64,000 nucleotides of DNA, from positions 1,073,010-1,137,009 of the forward strand of contig JALGAS010000011.1 of assembly GCA_023078685.1 (NCBI GenBank). The letters run 5' to 3'. Positions 45,987 through 57,464 of this stretch are shown in pieces. Within the stretch, counting starts at the first letter, position 1, and each line of letters begins with the position of its first letter. The DNA is from Neopestalotiopsis rosae. Taxonomy: Eukaryota > Ascomycota > Sordariomycetes > Amphisphaeriales > Sporocadaceae. The translations under genes were made by a program, and so were the position numbers. The notes beneath the pieces are model-generated. The model had not been told where the DNA came from and ran no database searches. It saw nothing but the letters and a program-made list of their open reading frames with translations.

Positions 45987-47521
45987 CTAAGTACTCGCTG
46001 AAGAGCTTCGCCCATCCATGTCTTTCCCATTACGTTTGAGAGAGATTTCATCCTCCATCCTATCAAACATGACATGACCCTTGCGATCATGGTCGCTAGG
46101 AGTAGACTGTTGAACGGTAACATTGACATCAAATGTTCGTTGAATCCCAGCACCATGGGCAAGATCGTGATCGACGTCCTCGGGATCGTGTCGAATCTTT
46201 GATTTAGTGAATGACTTCAAACCAATATCACGATTCCGACTACTATGGGTATTCTCATCATTTCCGTACTGACGTCGGCGATCGGACTCGGATAAGGTAT
46301 TGAGATAGACGTCGTTGGCTCCGCTTCGAGCGAGACGAGTTATAAGTGTTGCCATGGACATTTCGATGTTGAGCTTGACCATATATGCCACGGGATGGAA
46401 TTGGATGAAAACGACTTGGTTGGGAAGAGACATTAGACCAATAAGCATTGCCTATGTATTCAACATTAGCACCGTTGGTCGATTGAGAGTTCTTAAGGAG
46501 AGCCAACTTACATCCATGAGGATGGAAACAACCATCAGCTTGGCATTGAAGCTGACCAGAGGCTTGTACTTCACAAGACCATACTGATCGAGCAGGCGCT
46601 TCTTCACAATTCGTAGGAAATACCCTATTTGAAGTATTAGTGACGTAGAACTTCTAGGTACTGATCAATATTAGAGTGCTCGATTGGGCTGGCTGCTGCT
46701 CGAGTGCCAAGGTAACAGGAATCGTCTGCCTAAGATAGGAATCGCAGTGCAATGGACGTTTTAGAGAGCTTACAATTCAAACCGGCGTCCACGATCAGAA
46801 TCAAGACCTTGGAGATCCGATCCCAGTATTCGTTGATGCGCGTGAAACTAGGTGTTCTTATCAGCAAGATATAAAGTAGTACGGAGGTAAATTAACTATA
46901 CTTACATTTCGCTGGGCGGAGGATCCATGTGAGCAGGAATCCAGATGGCGAATACTGCCTTCCATATTAGCCATTGCTTAGGTTTCTGGAGCACTCTTGA
47001 TGAAGGGAATCGAAGGAATTAGGCGAGTCATACCCAATATCTCGATCACTAAGATGAGGAGGAAAGTTCCCCATTTCATCCATGTGATGAACTTTTTGTC
47101 CTCATGAATGATTGCTATCCGATTGATGATGATTTGCATCAACAACTGCACCTCAAAAACCCATAGAAGGAGCTAGAATCATGACAGTTAGCTATTGTCA
47201 GCGATCACATATATCCTGACAATCAGCTTACAATAAAAAATAAGACAGGCACTCTGAGACCATGCGTTAGTCCAGAAATCCGACAATGCTGGAGGAAGAA
47301 ACTTACGTAGCTGACAGGATGCCGTCGAGAAACAGCCATGCAATGATTGCGATGGCCAAATTGGCTGCGATTTCGCCCCATAGCATGTAGATGTAAGTGC
47401 TTCGTAGAGGATTCTTGTTCCTCTTCGTTTGTTTTAGGGCCTCCCAAACTGTTAGAAATCCAAAGCCCAGTGTGAACCCCGCCGCCAGTGAAGCGACCTG
47501 ATAATCAGTCTTGCTTGCCAT
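45987..47521 (-). CDS. Seven-exon fungal integral membrane protein
   Basis: Exons 47521-47307, 47253-47232, 47172-47034, 46954-46906, 46847-46774, 46624-46512 and 46451-45987 join to 358 residues. Exon 2 has only 22 nt. Hydrophobic segments: ASLAAGFTLGFGFLTVWEAL, GEIAANLAIAIIAWLFLDGI, VPVLFFILLLWVFEVQLLMQ, GTFLLILVIEILGVFAIWIP, ISKVLILIVDAGLN-WYFLRIV, FNAKLMVVSILMDAMLIGLM and a final stretch with FIQFHPVAYMVKLNIEMSMA. This gives about seven spans followed by a ~110-residue polar cytosolic tail. The sequence looks like a common Pezizomycotina membrane family (NRIAIIHEDKK, AHMDPPPSE, INEYWDRISK), but I know of no function. Confidence 0.85.
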
Positions 47522-50500
47522 GTTGGACTCATGCGTGCCAGTCGAAGAGTTCCAAGGCAATACCAACGGCACTTCGTGATTGAAGTTAAGAGATAAGAGG
47601 TTGATGTATAAGTTTGTTTGCGGAGAGATCGAACTCTCTCAAGAAAGACAGGAGCAGTACCTAATTCATAGTATGGCGCCAGAGCAAAGTATATGACTTC
47701 GCTTAGCCTTGAGCTCCCATTTACTGTCGCTTCTTCCTGATATCCGAAGTGGATTTACATATAGTTACCTCCACTTCGCATATTCAAGGGTATCTGACAG
47801 CAACACTGCATCATTCTAGTTTTATGAAACCTGATCCACGTGGGTTCACTACAACGCAGGGTAGTATTGGGTGGATTAGACTACTCTCAGCCTGCTAGTT
47901 GTGCTGGTAAGTACGGGCATTTTCGCTCACACGAGTATAGCGTGGAGAGAATGTTCCCCAAAGCGGAGCCTACCTTATGCACAAACATGCGACAGGAACT
48001 GCCCTGCTGCGTTTTGACCTAGATGGAGAACACACCCAAGACACCGTCAAGGTGACACAAAGTCAGCTGTTAATTAAACGAAGCGTCAGGGGCCTGCATT
48101 TCAAGTGCCGGCATGCCATGTTTGCAACCCTGTCACCTTGTACAAATTATTGCACATCCGCACGTTTTCTGGGAGGGGGTATACTGCATAGGTAGGGTCT
48201 TTGATCGTCTAGCAAAGAACGAAGAAACGACCTTAATCGGAAATAATTCCATGGACAGGCAAGATTTGCTAGCACCTCCGACAAGTTGAGTCTATAATCC
48301 GGCGCCTATGCTCTAGTCTATAATTATCCTCGCTTCCTCTCGGCGCGTGGCAAACGATTTCTAGTGGCGTCGAACTGTGTGCGCCTTGTCGTTGGAGCTA
48401 TTCATTGGCGAACCCCAATCCTGTTTTGTTTCCCGAAAATGCTGCCATGTATAGGATTGTCTTGTAAAAAAAATGTAATGAGTTAAAATCAGATTTTGAA
48501 GCCACAGCGGGCAATGGAGACCCCTATTCTGTACCCCCACTTGTTCTTTGTCGTTCACTCAAAGCTACCGATCATGCCGGACTAACCGTCAGATCGAAAC
48601 GGTGCACTCCATTGGCTGTGATTGCAGAAAATGTTCAACCGTCCCTCCCCTCGGCTTCCCTCTATGCACCTGCAGCACGTGGCGATATATGTAATGGCTG
48701 CCTACTGTCGTACTCTGCTGTATGACGATCTCCAGACGTTACACGTCCGTGGGTATGGTGGTGGAGTGGGCACAGCGCAATATACATATATGATTTTAAC
48801 ATACAAGAAGATTGTCAGGGTAGTTCTTGTACATATTGCCTTGCTGTGTATGGTTCAAAGGCCAGGATCTCCTATCAAGCTACCCCTGTTGGAATAAGAC
48901 TGACAGTAACACATACATGCAGGAAATAGGCTAGGGGCGACCTCCCCTTGTATTGTCAGTTATGCTGCAAAGTGCTGTAGTACGTATATCATCACTATTT
49001 CTACTGGTTTCTCTCGATCCGCTCGTGGACGTTCTAGTGAAAGTAGAGGAAAATGAGGGACCCCCGAACGAGATCTTTGACATTTGGATTCTCCGTAACA
49101 TTGCATGCTTATTACTTAGACGAGTAGGCAAGTGGAACTCTCACCACCGTGATCCGCATCGCCAACCCCATAAAAAGTGCTTTGACCTCCAGAAGACAGA
49201 AAGCATTGCTTGCTCCCCGGATCGACATTCCGTTGCACACGAGCGCGTTCCACTTGCGATACGTACATAAGCCCCTATATCGCAAAGCTACTTGGCCATA
49301 CCCATCGTAGTTGTTTGGATCATTGCCGCTTACGACGAAAATTCTTTGCCGGAATCAGACGTGCCAGGAAGCTCCTGTTTTTGAATACGCGTGGGAACAC
49401 AATTGCCGGTATCGATGTCACATAAAACCCAGTAGATAAGACCGAGAGCACTGATCTACCTGTACCGACAGGTCCACGATCCTACCTTCATTTTCAAAGT
49501 GCGTACGTACGTCCTAGCGCTGAAAAGACTAGCAGCAGAGCTGCCTCGGCGAATCTCGATGCCCTTATACAGTGGACCATTGCTGCTGCACCACACAAGT
49601 GCGCTTGTTAGCAATGCGGCGAAATCCGCTATGCGGGCACTGCTTGATTCAGCTTTCACTTTTTCCCTTTAATCTCTTGGAAAATTGAATATCAACGGCA
49701 CAGTTTGGCTTGTAGGTTGCAGTAGAGAGACTCCGGCTGGCGCGTACATTCGCTCTCAAATTGTCCACAAGCTCGCGCGGATTCTTGAAGTGGCGGAGTA
49801 TCATAAACTACGTACTTGATGTGTCTACCCTGATAGCAGTAATGAGACACGATCTTTAGGATACGTACACATACGGAAAATCCCCTTACCTAAAGTGAAT
49901 ACTCGGCCACGAACATCGGCAGACATCTTGTCCATAGACAGGACTTTTCCGCAGTCCGGCCTTGAGTTCGTCGGCTTCAGCTCATGATACTCCATAGATC
50001 TTCATCCGAATGCAGCTGTCAATGTCTTGGCGAGTGTTGCGTACCTAGACAGGTAGTGGAGTTCATGAAGATGGAGACGACCACCAATCTGGACGACCTG
50101 CACAAAGCGTCGGCGCTTGAGTGCTAATGAAGCAGGGTCTTGGCGATCCGTGCTCTTCTTGCCGTGATCTTATTCCCTCGGATCACGCAAGGACGGAAAC
50201 TCACCGGAACAGATGGCCCGTGGACGAAGTTGAGGGTCAGGACACTCCTACTTGATATCAGGATCAACTCATCCAACAACCATGGGCAAACAGAGCACTG
50301 ACGGCGAGGCACTGGCTTTTCTGAGCTTGAGGCCAATGTTATGGTAGCCCTTGCCGAGCTTGGACACACTGCTAATCTTCTCTCCAGACAGCCGTGTGTT
50401 GTTAATGCCCTGCAATGGTTTTCTAGACCTATATAAAGTTGCAGTGTGATGCAGTTTTCGAGGCTGCGACACTGTGATCAATAACCAAACATATTTAGAG

Positions 50501-51330
50501 CGGGTTATTTTCTTCGAGCAGCCAAAGATGATTTATACCCTTTTTATGAACATTCTGTTCTGGAAAAGTCCGGAGCCAGAACTGCCTGTCGCTGTAAAAC
50601 GTGTGTTTCCATATAGTGTTTACGTATGTTTTTTTGGCGACAAAGATTGCTGAGAGCCTACCAAAGCTTATGCGTAGGGAAAGAAGTTTGAACGAAGTAC
50701 ACCCCATGTGGCGCTATTCCATAGACCACCAGCGTTGCTTTTCAGTATTAAATACAAACAAGATTATGTACAGACAATAACCTCTAGGGGATCTGTCGTC
50801 TTCGCCTAAGAAGGTGCTTGACGTTTGTAAACTTATTGTGATGCTTGGACTTGAAGTAAATACTTGGCACAAGTGTTCGTGTTCCAAGAGGCACTGGGGT
50901 GTACAAGTTGCATGTCGTTCTCTCAGCTGCCAAGCATGACGCCAGCTGGTCCTCCCCAGCGCCTTGAGCTTAATTAAAATACGGTATTCAGCGGGGCAGT
51001 TGGGTGCGCTGAAGCTCTGGCCAACGGCCTATGGACGCGCTTAACGCACGCGAAAAGTGTCCTGAAAGACAGGGGCAACGTCGCACATCTCCCGTACCGA
51101 TCTAATCTACATAGCTCACCACCATGAACGTCAACTGGATGTGATACCTATTGAAAGACGTTTGAGGACCGACACCACCTTTTTTGCATTCACGCCACTC
51201 ATTTGATCAATATTTTCTTCTGTTATTAGTCATTGACGCGCCCACCCAAGTCACCCGTCGCCTTCGCAATTAATTGCACCCTTAATCACCCATCGATCAG
51301 TCACCTGCCAAACAAGCAGGAAGTGCAATC
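47522..51330. other. Gene-poor divergent intergenic region
   Basis: 3.8 kb with only short ORFs (the longest under about 105 codons), no recognised domain, no tRNA and no repeats that I can see. Confidence 0.5.
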
Positions 51331-51784
51331 ATGACCCGCGCCCAGCAGACCATCTCAATCGCCCTCCTGGCATCATCCGTACGGCCTTTACCTCATCGAA
51401 CGATCCATGTATCCCAGTGGAGGTGATTGCTGACGTGTACTCTTAGTTCTACTTGGCCCTCTTCCTCCAGCTTGTGCCGCTGCCTGAACTGATTCAGACC
51501 GAAGTTGTTCCTGTTGTATGTTATCTCTGTCCTCCGTTGTCGCTGCGAGCGCCGACCCTTTCGCTTGTTCACGACGAAAAGGTCTATCTCCAAGCTTCTG
51601 GCTGCTGACTGCTCATCTATAGCTTCCGTTCTGGGCGCTTGTCTCTTTCGGCGCCTTCCTCCTTTTCCGCCTCGGCTGGAATGTGATGACCTTCAACGAC
51701 GTACCCGAGGCACACAAGGAGCTCATGGCCGAAATCGAGATGGCAAAGAACGACCTGCGTGGTCTGGGAGTCGACGTCGATTAA
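51331..51784 (+). CDS. DPM3: Dolichol-phosphate mannosyltransferase subunit 3
   Basis: Three small exons (51331-51378, 51447-51515, 51623-51784), all phase 0, encode 92 residues, the usual size of DPM3. Two N-terminal transmembrane helices (QQTISIALLASSFYLALFLQ and LPFWALVSFGAFLLFRLGWN) are joined by a short loop. The C-terminal helix (VPEAHKELMAEIEMAKNDLR, ending GLGVDVD) faces the cytosol. DPM3 sits in the ER membrane and tethers the catalytic subunit DPM1, which makes dolichol-phosphate mannose for N-glycosylation, O-mannosylation and GPI anchors. Convergent with the large coiled-coil protein gene. Confidence 0.93.
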
Positions 51785-52186
51785 ACGGGACATTTTGTGG
51801 CAAGATCAGGCTTAGGGAGCTCAGTTGGCAACAAGGAGAGCTACTTTTGAACGCTCCAGGGGGCGCAACTTTGTTCCAAGAGTCATGTCACCTCTGCAGC
51901 CCCTCTATGGTCTCAGATTCGCTCTCCAGGTTCAGTCCTCTCGCGCCCAACTGACTGCATTGAATGATTGCAGTCTGGCGGGCAACATCTCCAAGGAGTC
52001 GAAGGGTCGACATGCACTACTTAAAGGTTACGGGTATGCTGCACTAATCGTAAATTGTCACTCGAGCATTCTTGTACTATCATCAGACGGAATTGTCTAG
52101 TATAATGCCATCAGACGTCTGCAAGTTGTCCCAAATTCCCTTGTAGTGTGAATGCGCCAGAAATACCACTGTCGGTTCTGCGCGTT
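51785..52186. other. Convergent intergenic region
   Basis: 402 bp of 3' flanks between DPM3 and the coiled-coil protein gene. Confidence 0.6.
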
Positions 52187-54375
52187 TCATGCCTTCTCAT
52201 CCACGGTCAGCAGTGCAACAACTACTTTCAAGGCTTCCATTGGGTCATCGCCGTCTTGAATCAGTTTGTCGAACATGACTGGAACTTTCGCCAATTTCCC
52301 TCCGGCATCTTTGGTGCGCCCTTTTCAGACACAGCGTTAGTCAAGAGCCAGAATGAAGAGATCAATCGCCATAACCTACATTTGCCAGGTGTCAGCACCA
52401 AAAGTTTGATGGAACTAAGTCCTTCCCCTGTCCAGTCGAATGTGATGTGCCAGTCGATCCTTATTTCCACCTTGTGCCTGCTCTCTGAGCCAAGAATCAG
52501 GTCGAGACTGGTACGCCCAAGTTCAGAGATCAACTGTTTTCTCGTCATCCCAAACTTGCTACTACCACCACCCTCTTCCTCACCAGAGCTTTCATGCGTC
52601 TTATCGGCTGCTGTCTTGTGGAGACGCGTTCTCCGCTTGGCCTGGCGTAGTACATGGGCACATTTCATGATACCTTGTCGATGACCTAGCTCTTTCATGA
52701 TACAACACCACAATCTAGCCCGTTTACTAGCTAAACGCGTCCATTCGGCCATTGCCCATGCTAGGACAGCGATGTTTCGCTTCGATGAACCCGATGTATG
52801 TGCATCAGTGCCGAGAACTTTTTCGACAAAGGGGCCAAGCTCGCAGACAGCTGCAGGCTCAAGCTTGGGTACGACAAGCTCCAATATCGAGAGCGTTCTG
52901 GTGTCAACCAGCATGTCTAATTGTGCTGAGAAGAGCCCTTCAGGCATGGACGATATAAATATGCGATGTTGTTGTACTAGATCTGGTGACTTGTCACTGG
53001 ATTCACGAGGGATAAATGTGCTCGTCGACGTAAAATTGAGTGGTGTAAACAGTTCAAGATAGGGTCTTTCCTCAGCTAGGCTCATCTGCAGTGGTTGATG
53101 TGACACTGGTGGTAGTTGATCTACAGGATCCGAAGGTTGCAATGGATCCGGCAGAGCTGCTAATTGGCTTCCAAAAGGCAAAAACGACATGGGATCGAGT
53201 GCAGCCTTGAGCCAAGCCTCTTCCGCTTTTACTGGAGGTTCTTTTTCGAGGGGCGGAGCATGGCGGAGAAGGATGTCGAATACTGCGTTGGGATCCTGGA
53301 TTGCCGTGGATGCCTGCCCAGCGAAGTGACGATGTTGTGTGGAATGGATATTGGCATTTTCCTGGCGTGTGACTTCCAAATCAGCCCGCAGTTGAACAAT
53401 TTCCGCCAGCAGCGAGTCTCGAGTCGCTGTCTTCTCCGCGAACGGACCTGAAAATTTGATACGTCGAGCCGAATGGGGCTTGCTCGGGTTGGAGCGTGTG
53501 AGTCCTTCTGGACTTGATGCTTTGACTTGATCGTATAATTCTACTCGTGCGGCTGGCTCAACTGCCGGTGATGAGATCTCCTCATGTTGCGGCAACCGTT
53601 TGGATGTTGGCCTAATGACTTGGGCTTTTCGCGCCGGCGCCTCCTTTCCAGGATATTCAAAATCGATCGGTCGCGCCGGTGGTTGCTTCAGGGGTGAACT
53701 GCCACTTCGAAGCTTGTCAGCCAGAGCCCTACTCCTCCTTGGTCGCTTGGACGGCGTATGATGAATTCCCATGGGCGACGTGGTGATCGAGTCTGGGTTC
53801 GACAAACCCTTCTCTGTTGGTGTAGGCGGAAGCTCTGGCTCATCGGGCTCTTGAACAGGCAATACGCCACGCGGCGGAGATCTGCGAAGAGCCCTCCCTT
53901 TGAACGGGTCAAGTAGCTCCTCCTCTTGTATTGAAGGCGGCGGTAGCGGTCGCGGGGATGGTCGATGCAGCGAGCGTCGCGGTCTGCCTCGCATTCCACC
54001 GAGACTTTGACGAATCGGGCTCTGAGGCTCTCTGACTGATGGGCCGACTGCAATGTCCGAGCCAGCTGGATCAGATGCCGGCCTGTTTTCTGATGCGCCC
54101 TCCAGTTGGGCGGTTACGGCCAGCTCGTCTCCCCCATCGCTCTCAGCGCCTGTAGACTCTTTGGAGGCAGGACCGCGGCGGAGGGGATGCGCCAGGCCAT
54201 CTCCATTGGGCGAGACAGATAAAGTAGCTTGCCTTCTTGCCGAGCGTCTCACAGCCTGGCCGCCCGATGATGGTGCGGCGGAACTATCTGACGCGCTTGA
54301 TGGGAGGCTCGAAGTTTTGCGTCGCTTGGGGGCAGAAGTTTCCATGGCAGTGGCAGTGGCAGTGGCAGAACTCAT
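52187..54375 (-). CDS. Large coiled-coil nuclear protein, possibly kinetochore (CENP-O-like)
   Basis: Two exons (54375-52380 and 52320-52187) encode 709 residues. The first ~310 residues are disordered and basic, with KRRK and RRSARRQ nuclear-localisation-like runs and an AT-hook-like GMRGRPRRS near 127-135. A short coiled coil follows at about 317-345 (LLAEIVQLRADLEVTRQENA), then an alpha/beta C-terminal domain (PYLELFTPLNFTSTSTFIPR, WAMAEWTRLASKRARLWCCI). This order resembles fungal inner-kinetochore proteins of the CENP-O/Mcm21 type, but I hold that only as a suggestion. The C-terminal 59-nt intron (GTAGGT, TGACTAAC, AAAAG) replaces an out-of-character tail by GGKLAKVPVMFDKLIQDGDD and EALKVVVALL. 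The ATG at 54375 is the first in frame. Confidence 0.8.
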
Positions 54376-55037
54376 AGAGTTCAACTCAACATGATTGGCA
54401 TATGTGTTGGGTTTCTCGTGGCCTCTCGGGAATGTCGCTGCCTGGCCGCCGTTTTCAAGTCTGATCCGCAGACTATTATTGATATGGTGGGGTTCAGTGT
54501 TGATGTTGCACAATTTCTTGACGTTGGGCTGTCGCAAACTCAATGTCCTGACTGACCATCAATGTAGCAATTTGAAATGGGTAAGATTCATAGACTACCT
54601 ATGGTATCTTTTGGTCAGAAGAATAATCTCCTGTACTTCATTCGTAATTGGAAATCCCTCGTCAAGGTAACAAATATTCATTGATGTCGCATCGCGTACA
54701 GTTTGGATCGCGCTGACGGCCGACGCGTCGCTATTGTGTACAGCCGGTAGCATACCTACGTGGTACAGAAGACCCCACAATGAGCCTCGAGCTTCAGCCA
54801 CATGAGAGTATTGGACAGTTGTGGCTATGCACTGATCGTCCTGGGATTCACCGAGGCCTGCGCGCCATGACGTTTTCTCTCTAATGGCGTTTGCCGAGCC
54901 AAAGGTTATTAGCGCTATTGCATGAAAACACCATCGTCAATCACTGTCAACCTACGTATCTTGGTTTGTGCGACTCCGACCGTGCGATAGTAATACCCCA
55001 GTACTCTTCCCCGTTTTCTTCGTTCATTCTGTTGGCC
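54376..55037. other. Divergent promoter region
   Basis: 662 bp between the coiled-coil protein and OXLD1-type genes. No separate gene seen. Confidence 0.5.
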
Positions 55038-55994
55038 ATGTCGCCTCTAGGCTCTCGTTCTTTGCTCAGGGGAGCCGTTCAGCTCTCCTCGACCTTCTCT
55101 AGGCGTTCCATCTCGTCCTTCAACAAGACACCTCCGGCAGCCAACAAGGGCCCCAACAGCGGTTGCGAACAAGCCCATCCCATTGGTGCTTATTATGAGG
55201 CCATTATTGTGACGCCTCAGCCCATTCCCGAAGTGAAGCCAGAGGAACCCCCTACATCTTCGCCCAAGTCTCCTCGTAGCACAGCCAAAAAGACCGCCGC
55301 GGCACGTAAGAACCCTCCGTCTGAAGTCAGATCTCGTTGCTAATATGCGTCGCCTTATGTAGAAGACCAACGGCAACACCAGCCAGTAGATACAACGCCG
55401 GCGCCGGCTCCTTCACCTTCCACCGAGCCTGCGACAGCGCAGGAGAAAGCACGCATCATTTTTGGTTCTCGGCTCGTTGGCCCAATCGAGCGGCAAGAGA
55501 GACTACAAGCAATCAAGGACAAAAGCACCATGATAGCAGGAGTCAGGGTACCGCCAAAACCCGAGGAACCGGATAACTGCTGCATGAGCGGATGCGTCAA
55601 TTGTGTCTGGGACCGGTATCGTGACGAAATGGAAGACTGGGTCTCTTCTAGCAAAGAGGCAGAAAGACGTCTGCAAGCCGAGCGCGCCCAAGGTCCCATC
55701 GATACGTCAAGTAGCGAGAGTGCTGTCAAGAAAGAGGAAGATTTGAAGGAGCCGGCCTCGGAGCCTGTAACCTCGGGCCATGCGCAACCCGGTTTAAGCG
55801 TGGATGAGGCAGTAAGCATGGATGATGATGGAGGAGGTAGCGACACAAATTGGCCGACACCACAACCTAAAATTGCCAAGGACTTGTGGGACGACGGCCT
55901 GTACAAAAACATTCCAGTCGGTATCCGGGAGTTCATGAAGACGGAAAAGAAATTGAAACAGAGGCATGAGGAAGAGGGCTCTGTCGGTGGTTAG
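55038..55994 (+). CDS. Oxidoreductase-like (OXLD1-type) mitochondrial protein
   Basis: Two exons (55038-55305 and 55363-55994) encode 299 residues. The N-terminus (MSPLGSRSLLRGAVQLSSTF then SRRSISSF) is a good mitochondrial presequence. After a Pro-rich linker, residues about 150-180 hold the Oxidored-like motif: PPKPEEPDNCCMSGCVNCVW then DRYRDEMEDW, with Cys162, Cys163, Cys167 and Cys170. The family name does not prove redox activity; its role is poorly known and linked to mitochondrial function. The C-terminus (DLWDDGLYKNIPVGIREFMK then TEKKLKQ) is typical of fungal members. Confidence 0.87.
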
Positions 55995-56474
55995 AGAAGT
56001 GCGCAAATACCCCCAGGTGTCTAGTTTAATATACATGATCTTCCGTACAACCTTGGCAGAGCATTAGATAGCCCGTTTTTGAAGCATACGGCCATTGCAC
56101 ACGTCTGTATAATTGGCAAAGGATCCCAACCCATGATGCCAACAAAGGCCACTATCACCACTGGCAATCAAAGCTTTAGGTGTCGCCCCAATTACCACGA
56201 ACAATACTTTCTCCGGTTGTATAACCTTATTTGTGTGAGTCACTGCTTGAACTTTGTGCATGATGGGAGTGGCAAATTATAGATTTCTGTGTCTGCCTGT
56301 CCAGCTGCTTCTAAATGAGCTGAACCATCGCTACGTTGAACCTTTGTTGTCATTCTCCGTCTTCTGCAGACCCAAACAACAATCCGTACTCTATCAGCAC
56401 AGAGGAGACCGCCTTCCTGCCAAACAAGATACCTGTCACTTTCTATACAACATCAACGCAAGAACTTGTCGGTT
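55995..56474. other. Intergenic region
   Basis: 480 bp upstream of the DUF3669-like gene. No recognisable feature. Confidence 0.55.
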
Positions 56475-57464
56475 ATGGATTATAAGAAATTCAATAAAGA
56501 AAGTTCCTTGTCCACAGCCTATCGACGCATCGGCGCCGGATTTTGCGGTTCAGTTTGGAGCGATCCAGATCACTGCAATTCTTGTTCCTCTGTTGCAATC
56601 AAACGCGAAGACGGAGGCCCTGGACGATCTTTATTCAACGACTTCCAAATCCACGAGAGACTCATAGCAGCCTACAACGAATGCCCCCATCACATCCAAG
56701 CCGCATTCCTGATTCCGAAATGTCATGAGTTCGTGTCAAAATTATATGATGGCTGGGTGACAACCAATTTATTGGCCCGCTTCCCAGAAGGATACACTGC
56801 TTGTAACATCCTCATTACCCAAAGAATCCCACCATTCCCCGAACAAGCCCGTCACATGCTCATTGACAATTTCTGTCATCCTTCTCTCGTCAATGACATC
56901 AAAGCCGATATCAAAAACTCTGACTGTCTGGTTCGTCCATATCTAGGCCGCCGCAAGTTTGGACAACGCCAATCCAGGCTTCACGTGTTTAGCCTGCGGA
57001 ACTATCCACTCCATATCGACCAAATGTCTGATCTTGAACTGGACGTTTTTGGCTACTCGACTGCCGTTGCCAAAGCCCTAGCATTCATGTATTGGAAAGC
57101 AAAAATTGATGCCAACGACGTCGAGTTTGTCCTCGCACCATCACCAGATTCCGTCATACCAAAATTCCATTCAAAGCATCTCGGCGGGCACAACTTGTGG
57201 ATTTTGGATTTTGACTGTTGTAGAGGCATGTCTATGGACGAGGAAGGCGTACAGCAAGCAGCACAAGCTTTTCTGCGCAACGACCCGTTCTACCCGGGCC
57301 CTGGACGAGAAAAACGTGATGATCAAGAACTGTGGACGCATTTCAAAGCTCAATTCCTGGAAGCGAGCTCATGTTTCTTACAGAACGACGAGCATGGATT
57401 ACGTCTTCTTCCAAAGTTACTCATGGATACCATAGAGCGGTTAGTACCGAAAACGGTCGATTAG
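56475..57464 (+). CDS. DUF3669 (fungal zinc-finger-associated) protein
   Basis: Single exon, 329 residues from the ATG at 56475 (the frame opens slightly upstream at a TTG). YRRIGAGFCGSVW at about 16-28 and VAIKREDGGPGRSLFNDFQI resemble the glycine loop and lysine strand of a kinase-like fold. ITQRIPPFPEQAR sits near the hinge. The C-terminal LWILDFDCCRGMSMDEEGVQ matches the DUF3669 domain, where DFD resembles the kinase metal-binding motif. Such proteins are numerous and variable in filamentous fungi, often near chromosome ends; function unknown. Kinase-like folding is inference from these motifs. Confidence 0.78.
   Translation: MDYKKFNKESSLSTAYRRIGAGFCGSVWSDPDHCNSCSSVAIKREDGGPGRSLFNDFQIHERLIAAYNECPHHIQAAFLIPKCHEFVSKLYDGWVTTNLLARFPEGYTACNILITQRIPPFPEQARHMLIDNFCHPSLVNDIKADIKNSDCLVRPYLGRRKFGQRQSRLHVFSLRNYPLHIDQMSDLELDVFGYSTAVAKALAFMYWKAKIDANDVEFVLAPSPDSVIPKFHSKHLGGHNLWILDFDCCRGMSMDEEGVQQAAQAFLRNDPFYPGPGREKRDDQELWTHFKAQFLEASSCFLQNDEHGLRLLPKLLMDTIERLVPKTVD

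Noticed and set aside
54376..54543. N-terminal extension of the coiled-coil nuclear protein
   Set aside because: It begins at TTG with no ATG before 54375, so the extra residues are not supported.
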